A stretch of 8,394 nucleotides of DNA, taken from positions 1 through 8,394 of the forward strand of contig JAODNL010000565.1 in NCBI GenBank assembly GCA_025465405.1, given 5' to 3'. Position 1 is the first letter of the stretch. Each line of letters opens with the position of its first letter. The DNA is from Pseudonocardiales bacterium (GTDB lineage: Bacteria > Actinomycetota > Actinomycetes > Mycobacteriales > Jatrophihabitantaceae). Of the stretch, positions 1-5,526 are shown one piece after another. The notes beneath the pieces were generated by a model, which was given only the letters and a program-made list of their open reading frames with translations, was not told the origin of the DNA and made no database searches. Both the position numbers and the translations under genes were made by a program.

Positions 1-333
1 TGCGTGCCCGTCGTGGTCGACAACCTCAGCGCCCAGGTACTGCTGTCCTACGCCGCCGGCCGGGTGCCGGCCGGCTACGTCGAAGATGTCGTCGCCGCGA
101 GCGACCCGCGCGCGGCGGGCATCGACGCGGCGGCTCGTCTGGCGCTGGAGATGATCGCGATCCCGGGCGTCGACGGGGTCAACCTGTCCGGTGGCACCTC
201 GGGCGCCGGGGCAGCCGCGCTCGCCACCGCGCTGGCCCGCGTCAGCACGGTGCTGCGCGACGGGGCGCCAAGCGGCACGGTGCTGCGCGACGGGGCGCCG
301 CGGCCCATGCCCGTGCTCGCGGTGCCGGCATGA
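1..333 (+). CDS. Methylenetetrahydrofolate reductase-like protein, C-terminal part
   Basis: The frame is open from the left edge, so the true start lies outside; 110 C-terminal residues are visible, ending in TGA. The stretch with VPAGYVEDV, then D-P-R-A-A-G-I-D-A-A, then PGVDGVNLSG follows the pattern of the last helix and strand of MetF-family TIM barrels (in E. coli MetF: VRIPAWM..., GANIAMDMV..., GVKDFHFYTLNR). Known family members interconvert 5,10-methylene- and 5-methyl-tetrahydrofolate using FAD. The FAD and folate sites are in the missing part, so activity cannot be judged. The extreme C-terminus carries an in-frame repeat (TVLRDGAP twice). The gene overlaps the next by ATGA, so the two are probably translated together, which places a one-carbon enzyme in a catabolic operon. 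Family assignment is by remembered similarity and is moderate; another TIM-barrel enzyme is possible. Confidence 0.58.
   Translation, partial: CVPVVVDNLSAQVLLSYAAGRVPAGYVEDVVAASDPRAAGIDAAARLALEMIAIPGVDGVNLSGGTSGAGAAALATALARVSTVLRDGAPSGTVLRDGAPRPMPVLAVPA
245..304 (+). repeat. Tandem in-frame duplication, 2 x 30 bp
   Basis: Two adjacent 30-bp units (245-274 and 275-304) share their first 25 bases exactly (245-269 and 275-299) and diverge in the last few. The period is 10 codons, so the reading frame is kept and the protein gains a second copy of TVLRDGAP. The near-identity, including third codon positions, points to a recent slippage or unequal-recombination event. Confidence 0.9.
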
Positions 334-1556
334 CGACGTGGCTGCGCAACGCGCGACTGCTCGACGGGAGCAGTACCGACGTCGGGCTGGCCGACGGCGC
401 GGTCGCCGTGGTCGGACCGGCCGCGGCGGTACCGGGTGACGACGTCGTCGACCTGACCGGCTACCTGCTGACGCCGTCGTTCGTCGAGCCGCACGCCCAT
501 CTCGACAAGGCGCTCACGGTGTCGCGGGCGCACAACCTGACCGGCGACCTGCTCGGCGCGATCGCGGTGATGAGCGAGATCGCCGGCGGGTTCGACCACA
601 AGGACTACGTCGCCCGCGCCGAGGCGGCGCTGCGGCTGCACCTGGCATACGGCACCACGACGATTCGCACCCACGTCAACGTCGGTGGCGACTTCGGCAT
701 GCGGGCGCTCGCGGCGCTCGTGGAGGTGCGGGAGCGATGGCGCGGACTCCTCGATCTGGAGCTCGTCGCGCTCGTCGCCCACCCGATACGCGGGCAGGCC
801 GGCCGTGACCTGCGGCAGGCCCTGGCCGAGGGCGCCGACGTCGCGGGTGGCTGCCCCCACCTGGACCCGGAGCCCACCGCCGCGGTGCGGATCTGCCTCG
901 ACATCGCCGGCGACTTCGGCGTGCCGACCGACCTGCACACCGACGAGACGCTCAACCCGTCGATGCTCACGCTGGAGACGATGGCCGACTACATGCTGGA
1001 CACCGCCTACGAACACGCCGTCACGGCCAGCCACTGCGTCAGCCTCGGCGTGCAAACACCGTCGGTGCAGCGGCGGGTCAGCGAGAAAGTCGCGGCGGCC
1101 GGCATGTCGGTCGTCACGCTTCCCCAGACCAACCTCTACCTGCAAGGCCGAGAACATCCGACGGCCACTCCGCGCGGGCTGACCGCCGTGCATGCGCTGC
1201 GCGGCGCGGGGGTGACGCTCGCCGCCGGCGGCGACAACCTCCGCGACGCCTTCCACCCGGTCGGCCGCGGCGACGCGTTGGAGGTCGGCGCGCTGCTCGT
1301 GACGGCCGGACACCTCGGCGTCCGGGACGCCATCGACTCGCTGACCACCGGGGCTCGCGCGGCGCTCGGGCGCGAGCCGGTGTCGGTTGCCGCCGGTAGC
1401 CCGGCTGACCTGGTGGCCGTGCGTGCAGCGGATGCGAACGACCTGCTGGGCGCGGCCAGTCCGGATCGCATCGTGTGGAAGGCCGGGCGGCAGGTGTCGC
1501 GCACGACCGTCCACACCGACTACATCAGCCCGTCCCCGTTGGAGGTCAGTGCATGA
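330..1556 (+). CDS. CodA-type amidohydrolase (cytosine deaminase family)
   Basis: This 408-residue metal-dependent hydrolase has the TIM-barrel amidohydrolase fold and probably deaminates or opens a heterocycle in the cytoplasm. The metal ligands of the CodA family are in order: H55 and H57 in EPHAHLDKA, H203 and the catalytic E206 in HTDE, H235 in TASH, and D302 in AGGDN. H115 (RTHVNV) and NLYLQGR (268-274) also match CodA (VNIHLQGR). Length is close to E. coli CodA (about 427). The pocket differs from CodA: the D-D pair after the metal Asp is D302-N303, and the FPQ segment holding the substrate-binding Gln is replaced by LVAHPIRG near 148-155. The substrate is therefore probably not cytosine; creatinine-like, hydantoin-like or substituted pyrimidine rings are alternatives. 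The start is the ATG overlapping the upstream TGA; no good ribosome binding site is seen, so it relies on coupling. It overlaps the ABC ATPase gene by ATGA. Confidence 0.85.
   Translation: MTTWLRNARLLDGSSTDVGLADGAVAVVGPAAAVPGDDVVDLTGYLLTPSFVEPHAHLDKALTVSRAHNLTGDLLGAIAVMSEIAGGFDHKDYVARAEAALRLHLAYGTTTIRTHVNVGGDFGMRALAALVEVRERWRGLLDLELVALVAHPIRGQAGRDLRQALAEGADVAGGCPHLDPEPTAAVRICLDIAGDFGVPTDLHTDETLNPSMLTLETMADYMLDTAYEHAVTASHCVSLGVQTPSVQRRVSEKVAAAGMSVVTLPQTNLYLQGREHPTATPRGLTAVHALRGAGVTLAAGGDNLRDAFHPVGRGDALEVGALLVTAGHLGVRDAIDSLTTGARAALGREPVSVAAGSPADLVAVRAADANDLLGAASPDRIVWKAGRQVSRTTVHTDYISPSPLEVSA
1541..1545 (+). promoter_or_regulatory. Ribosome binding site of ABC ATPase gene
   Basis: GGAGG ends 7 nt before the ATG at 1553, inside the last codons of the amidohydrolase gene. 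It supports this ATG over an in-frame ATG at 1475 that would overlap the upstream gene by about 80 bases. Confidence 0.85.
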
Positions 1557-2323
1557 CGACGACTACGGCAACCGCGACCGCCACCGCGTCCGCTACTGCC
1601 GCCGTCCGTTTCGACGGCGTGAGCAAGCAGTTCAAGGACGGCACCGTTGCGCTCACCGGCGCTGACCTGACCGTACGGGCGGGGGAGTTCGTCGCGGTCG
1701 TCGGACCGTCCGGTTGCGGTAAGAGCACGCTGCTGCGCATCGCCAGCGGGCTGGAGAGCGTCACCGACGGTGCGGTGCAAGTGGACGCGCGCAACGTCGG
1801 CTACGTCTTCCAGGACGCCACCCTGCTGCCGTGGCGCTCGGTGCGGGCCAACGTCGAGCTGCTCGCGGAGCTGGACGGCATCCCGAAGGCGGAGCGCAAG
1901 CGCCGCACCGCCGAGGCCATCGAGCTGGTCGGGCTCACCGGCTTCGAGAAGCACCTGCCGCACGAGCTGTCCGGCGGCATGAAGATGCGGACCTCGCTGG
2001 CGCGCTCGCTGACCCTGCAGCCCGACGTGTTCCTGTTCGACGAACCGTTCGGCGCGCTGGACGAGATCACCCGCGAGCGGCTGAACGGCGAGCTGCTCAA
2101 GCTGTTCCAGGCCCGCACGTTCGCCGGCTTGTTCATCACCCACTCGGTGGCCGAGGCGGTGTTCCTGTCCACTCGTGTCGTGGTGATGTCCGGACGGCCG
2201 GGCCGGATCGTCGCCGATATCGCCGTGCCGTTCGACTATCCGCGCGATCACGACCTGCGATACACGGAGGCGTTCGGCGCGGTGTGCGGCGAGGTCTCCC
2301 ACTACCTCCGGAGCGTCTCGTGA
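1553..2323 (+). CDS. ABC importer ATP-binding protein (SsuB/TauB/ThiZ type)
   Basis: This 256-residue ATPase powers the importer encoded by the next two genes and acts on the inner face of the membrane, probably as a homodimer because only one ATPase gene is present. All motifs are intact: Walker A GPSGCGKST (51-59), Q-loop Q87 (VFQDATLLPW), signature LSGGM (139-143), Walker B FLFDEP (160-165), D-loop ALD (168-170) and switch H197 (ITHS). VFQD..LLPW and GRPGRIV place it in the nitrate/sulfonate/taurine/pyrimidine-precursor class. The N-terminus (residues 2-17) is a low-complexity Thr/Ala run coded by ACN and GCN codons, absent from typical members and ahead of the first strand (VRFDGVSKQF). 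The start is fixed by a GGAGG site and by ATGA overlap with the amidohydrolase gene. The stop overlaps the permease GTG (GTGA, 2320-2323). Confidence 0.95.
   Translation: MTTTTATATATASATAAVRFDGVSKQFKDGTVALTGADLTVRAGEFVAVVGPSGCGKSTLLRIASGLESVTDGAVQVDARNVGYVFQDATLLPWRSVRANVELLAELDGIPKAERKRRTAEAIELVGLTGFEKHLPHELSGGMKMRTSLARSLTLQPDVFLFDEPFGALDEITRERLNGELLKLFQARTFAGLFITHSVAEAVFLSTRVVVMSGRPGRIVADIAVPFDYPRDHDLRYTEAFGAVCGEVSHYLRSVS
2310..2313 (+). promoter_or_regulatory. Ribosome binding site of permease gene
   Basis: GGAG lies 6 nt ahead of GTG 2320 and favours that start over the in-frame ATG at 2356, which has no comparable site. Confidence 0.7.
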
Positions 2324-3201
2324 CGACCACCCTCGCGCAGAGCACGGATACCGCCATGCCGGCGAGCACCGACGCCGTCGGCGGGACGCGCCGCCGCGCC
2401 GCGTCCGGGAAGAGCATCGGGCGCCGGCTGCGTGGCCTCGTACCGCCGGCCATCGTGTTCGGCGTGATCATCGGCGCCTGGTACTTCGTGTCGAACGTGG
2501 TCCTGGCGCCGCGGCTGAGGTACATGCTGCCGGAGCCGCACGAGATCATCCGGATCGGCTTCATGGACTCGCACAACCTGAGCGAGCTCATGCAGGCGCT
2601 GGCCGTGACGACGAAGGTGACGTTTGCCGGCCTCGGCATCGCCATCGTGCTCGGCGTCGGGAGCGGGATGCTGATGACGCAGGCGAAATGGCTCGAGGCG
2701 TCCCTGTTCCCGTGGGCGATCATCCTGCAGACCGTCCCGATCCTGGCGCTCATCCCGATGATCAGCTTCTGGTTCGGCTACGGCATATCCAGCCGCATCC
2801 TGGTGTGCGTCCTGATCGCGTTCTTCCCGATCGTGTCCAACACGGTGTTCGGCCTGCAGTCGGCTGACCGTGGGATGCACGAGCTGTTCAGCCTGCACGG
2901 GGCCAACCGCTTCACCCGGCTGTGGAAGCTGCAACTGCCGGCCGCGCTTCCGGCGATCTTCGCCGGCTTCAAGGTATCCGCGGGACTGGCCGTGATCGGC
3001 GCGATCGTCGGCGACCTCTATTTCAAGCAGGGTGTGCCGGGCATCGGCACCCTGCTGTCGGTCTACACCTCACGGCTGGAAGGCGAGCGGCTGTTCGCGG
3101 CGATCCTGCTGTCCAGCCTGCTCGGCGTCGCGGTCTTCCTGCTCTTCGGCTGGCTGGGCAATCGGGCCGTCGGCCGCTGGTACAACGCCAACCGCGGCTG
3201 A
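2320..3201 (+). CDS. ABC importer permease (BPD transport family)
   Basis: This 293-residue integral membrane protein forms the translocation channel, probably as a homodimer. A cytoplasmic N-tail of about 40 residues, rich in Arg, precedes about six membrane segments (roughly 41-60, 98-119, 128-150, 158-178, 213-231 and 258-280). The EAA loop that docks onto the ATPase is at about 188-211: ELFSLHGANRFTRLWKL followed by QLPAALP. It keeps the conserved G-A and L-P-A-A-L-P parts of the family motif. Length and topology match SsuC/TauC/ThiX-type permeases. Start GTG 2320 overlaps the ATPase stop and has GGAG 6 nt upstream. The stop is followed by 56 non-coding bases before the binding-protein gene. 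Confidence 0.95.
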   Translation: MTTTLAQSTDTAMPASTDAVGGTRRRAASGKSIGRRLRGLVPPAIVFGVIIGAWYFVSNVVLAPRLRYMLPEPHEIIRIGFMDSHNLSELMQALAVTTKVTFAGLGIAIVLGVGSGMLMTQAKWLEASLFPWAIILQTVPILALIPMISFWFGYGISSRILVCVLIAFFPIVSNTVFGLQSADRGMHELFSLHGANRFTRLWKLQLPAALPAIFAGFKVSAGLAVIGAIVGDLYFKQGVPGIGTLLSVYTSRLEGERLFAAILLSSLLGVAVFLLFGWLGNRAVGRWYNANRG

Positions 3202-3223
3202 CACCACAAGCAGCTTCACCCAC

Positions 3224-3237
3224 GGCCGCCCGCGGCC
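3224..3237 (+). other. Short GC inverted repeat between permease and binding-protein genes
   Basis: GGCCGC, CC, then GCGGCC (6-bp arms; about 5 bp if a 4-base loop is required) sits in the 56-base gap 3202-3257. It could be a small RNA hairpin that stabilises or separates the downstream message. In DNA this GC-rich it could also be chance. Nothing else is recognised in the gap apart from the ribosome binding site. Confidence 0.3.
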
Positions 3238-3245
3238 CAGACATC

Positions 3246-3251
3246 AAGGAG
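3246..3251 (+). promoter_or_regulatory. Ribosome binding site deciding the TTG start of the binding protein
   Basis: AAGGAG ends 6 nt before TTG 3258. It is the strongest ribosome binding site in the window, and no ATG or GTG in frame gives an intact signal peptide, so it fixes the unusual TTG start. A strong site fits the usual need for excess binding protein over permease. Confidence 0.85.
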
Positions 3252-3257
3252 CCCTTC

Positions 3258-4439
3258 TTGTATCGACCCCATTCGACGCGGCGCCGTGCAGTCGCCACTG
3301 TTGCCGTCGGCTCAGCGCTCGCGCTGGCCGTGGCCGGCTGCAGCAGCGCCGCGAAATCGGCCGGCCCCGCGCCGAGCGCGTCGTCGGCCAAGTACGACCT
3401 CAAGGCGGCCGGCTGCCCCGCCACCGTCGTCATCCAGACCGACTGGAACCCCGAGAGCGAGCACGGCGGGCAGTACCAGCTGCTCGGCCCCAACCCGTCG
3501 ATCGACTCCAGCTCCAAGTCGGTGACGGGGGACTTGTACGCCTCTGGCCAACCGACGGGCGTGAAGCTGCAGATCCGCGCGGGCGGTCCGGCGATCGGAT
3601 TCCAGACCGTGACGTCCCAGCTGTACAAGGACAGCTCGATCACGCTGGGCTACCTCGGCACGGACGAGCAGGTGTCGTTGTCGAAGACGCAGCCGACCGT
3701 CGCCGTGCTGGCCGGGATGCAGAAGAGCCCGCAGATCATCCAGTGGTCGCCACAGGTGCACCCGGACTGGCAGACGATCGCGGACATCGGCAAGACCAAC
3801 GAGAAGGTTCTGTACTTCCAGGGCGCCGCGTACATGGATTACCTGACCGGTAAGGGGATTCTCAAGAAGAGCCAGATCGACGGGAGCTACGACGGCACGC
3901 CTACCGCGTTCGTCGGCTCGGGTGGCAAGTTCGCCACGCAGGGCTTCGCCACGTCCGAGCCGTACACCTACCAGCACGAGGTCAAGGCCTGGGGCAAGGC
4001 GATGAAGTACCAGCTCATCGCCGACGCCGGCTTCAACTTCTACCAGCAGGCACTGGGCGTCCGGGCGGACAAGCTCGCGGGCCTCAAGCCATGCCTGACG
4101 AAGCTCGTGCCGGTCATGCAGCAGGCAATCGTCGACTTCGTGAAGAACCCGGCCCCGACGAACGACCTGATCCTGAAGCTGGTCAACTCCTACAACAACG
4201 GCTGGGTGTACTCGAAGGGCGTCGCGGACTACGCGGTGGCGACGATGAAGCAGCTCGGCATCGTCGGCAACGACCCGACGACCGGCGTGCTGGGCCTGTT
4301 CGACGCAACCCGGGTCCAGCAGCTGATCGACATCCTGTCGCCGATCTATCAGAAGGCGAACAAGCCGATCAAGACCGGTCTGACGCCAACGGACATCGTC
4401 GACAACTCGTTCGTCGACAAGACGATCAAGCTGCCCTGA
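3258..4439 (+). CDS. ABC importer substrate-binding lipoprotein, NMT1/THI5-like
   Basis: This 393-residue protein is the extracytoplasmic ligand receptor of the importer. Starting at TTG 3258 it has a lipoprotein signal: Arg-rich n-region (TRRRAV, residues 7-12), hydrophobic core, and lipobox VAGC with the lipid-bearing Cys at 28, followed by a Ser/Ala/Pro linker to about residue 45. The mature domain opens with TDWNPESEHGGQYQ (61-74), the equivalent of the tDW.P...HaG.Y segment of NMT1/THI5-like proteins. Further on are ATQGFATSEPYTY (226-238) and a DAGFNFYQQALGVR segment (256-269) seen in that group. ThiY-type members bind thiamine-pyrimidine precursors, while relatives bind sulfonates, nitrate or other compounds, so the ligand is open. 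C53 and C279 could form a disulfide. The TRR run may be a weak Tat signal. It is the last gene of the + operon; the hairpin at 4445-4485 follows closely. Confidence 0.9.
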   Translation: MYRPHSTRRRAVATVAVGSALALAVAGCSSAAKSAGPAPSASSAKYDLKAAGCPATVVIQTDWNPESEHGGQYQLLGPNPSIDSSSKSVTGDLYASGQPTGVKLQIRAGGPAIGFQTVTSQLYKDSSITLGYLGTDEQVSLSKTQPTVAVLAGMQKSPQIIQWSPQVHPDWQTIADIGKTNEKVLYFQGAAYMDYLTGKGILKKSQIDGSYDGTPTAFVGSGGKFATQGFATSEPYTYQHEVKAWGKAMKYQLIADAGFNFYQQALGVRADKLAGLKPCLTKLVPVMQQAIVDFVKNPAPTNDLILKLVNSYNNGWVYSKGVADYAVATMKQLGIVGNDPTTGVLGLFDATRVQQLIDILSPIYQKANKPIKTGLTPTDIVDNSFVDKTIKLP

Positions 4440-4444
4440 TCGAC

Positions 4445-4485
4445 GGAAGGCGGACGCCGAGCTACCAGCTCGGCGTCCACCTTCC
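4445..4485. terminator. Bidirectional hairpin terminator between convergent operons
   Basis: The inverted repeat has arms 4452-4463 and 4467-4478 (12 bp, perfect, GGACGCCGAGCT) around a 3-base loop. It extends by GGAAGG/CCTTCC (4445-4450 with 4480-4485) past a single C/A mismatch. It starts 5 bases after the binding-protein stop. There is no T-run on either side, as is common for actinobacterial hairpins. On the - strand the structure contains the TAG of the Rieske gene (4462-4464) and the codons for its last residues, so it is both coding and structural. Confidence 0.8.
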
Positions 4486-5526
4486 GGTCACGACGTCCGA
4501 CCACAACCGCCGGATCGCCAGGCTGTTGCGGTCGGCCTGCGCGTGGGCGTTCAGGTGCACCGCGAGCGGGAACGGCGTGGGCAGCAGCTCCAGCAGCTGG
4601 CGATCCTCGTTCTCGACCTCGACGTCGAAGGCCAGGATGTCCGCGGCCGGTCGGTCTTCCTCGGTGTCGGTGCGCAGTACAGTCTGGGCGCGATTGCAGC
4701 GCTCGTCGTCCACCGGCGTGATCGCCTTGATCATCACGTGCCGCAGGCCATCGGGATAGGTGATCGCGATGTGCCCGAAGAACGGGGCGTAGAGCTTGGA
4801 GACGGTCGTGCGGACGGTCGCCCCGACCTCGCCCGGCCGGGACTCCACCGGCACCTGACCGCTCGTCTCGAGCCCGTAGGACGTGCGCGCCACCTCGGTG
4901 TCGGTCAGTTCCGGGCGGTCCGGATTGCCGAACGTGTTCCGATGCACGAACGCGACGTGGCCGGGGTCGAAGTTGTTCTCCAGCAGGTGCATCGCCGTGC
5001 ACTCGAACGTGAACTCGTACTCCGGGACGGTTCGCCACCCCGGCGCGCCCCACTCGGGGATCGGCGGGATCCCCACGAGCGGGTCGTCGTCGAGGCACAC
5101 CCAGACCATCCCGTAGCGCTCGTCGGATCGGACCATCGTCAGCCCGCTCTTGGACGGGTGCCGCGCCTCGGGGAACTGCGGGATGCGCTGGGTGTGACCC
5201 TGCCGGTCCCATTCCCAGCCGTGGTACGGGCAGACGAGGTGGCAATCCTTGATCCAGCCGCGCGACAGCGGCGCGTCGCGGTGCGCGCAGCGGTCCAGCG
5301 CGACACTGACCGCTCCGTCCGGCTCCGCGCGCCAGATCACCAGGTCGGTGCCGAGGATGCGGCGCGCGACTGGGGCCGCGCCGACGTCGCGGCTGAAGCA
5401 GGCGACGTAGAAGAACCGGCGGAACAACGGATGTTCGCTCAGCACCAGGACGTCAGGCGCGTCGTTCGCGTCATGCACCTGCGTACGCGACGGGCTGGCT
5501 GTGGCGAAAGAACGGGGCTCAGGCAC
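4462..5526 (-). CDS. Rieske non-heme iron oxygenase, VanA-like
   Basis: This is the oxygenase component of a two- or three-part oxygenase; such enzymes hydroxylate rings or remove methyl groups using O2. The 354 residues match the size of VanA-type demethylases. The Rieske [2Fe-2S] site is C80-x-H82 and C99-x2-H102 (CAH and CPYHGW). The mononuclear iron site is NNFDPGHVAFVH, with D187, H190 and H195 in the usual D-x2-H-x4-H pattern. The third ligand is probably an acidic residue in FDVEVENEDR (300-309), which is less certain. No reductase or ferredoxin is in the window, so electrons must come from elsewhere. The start is GTG 5526, overlapping the upstream gene's stop by 8 nt (GTGCCTGA). A longer in-frame reading to 5676 would lie inside that gene and lacks a family-like sequence. 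A start at GTG 5478 is possible, but no ribosome binding site supports it. Last gene of the - operon; substrate unknown. Confidence 0.9.
   Translation of the reverse strand: MPEPRSFATASPSRTQVHDANDAPDVLVLSEHPLFRRFFYVACFSRDVGAAPVARRILGTDLVIWRAEPDGAVSVALDRCAHRDAPLSRGWIKDCHLVCPYHGWEWDRQGHTQRIPQFPEARHPSKSGLTMVRSDERYGMVWVCLDDDPLVGIPPIPEWGAPGWRTVPEYEFTFECTAMHLLENNFDPGHVAFVHRNTFGNPDRPELTDTEVARTSYGLETSGQVPVESRPGEVGATVRTTVSKLYAPFFGHIAITYPDGLRHVMIKAITPVDDERCNRAQTVLRTDTEEDRPAADILAFDVEVENEDRQLLELLPTPFPLAVHLNAHAQADRNSLAIRRLWSDVVTGRWTPSW

Noticed and set aside
55..74. GCCGGCCGG repeated twice in the MTHFR-like gene
   Set aside because: Simple GC-rich coding repetition (Ala/Gly/Pro codons) with no spacing or partner suggesting a site.
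75..1514. 479-codon open frame on the - strand opposite the amidohydrolase gene
   Set aside because: It lies antisense to a gene with intact catalytic motifs, is rich in Arg/Gly/His/Gln without domain pattern, and is the expected by-product of high-GC codon use.
4423..4442. 6-bp inverted repeat CGATCA/TGATCG around the binding-protein stop codon
   Set aside because: Short stem with an 8-base loop next to a far stronger hairpin; likely chance.
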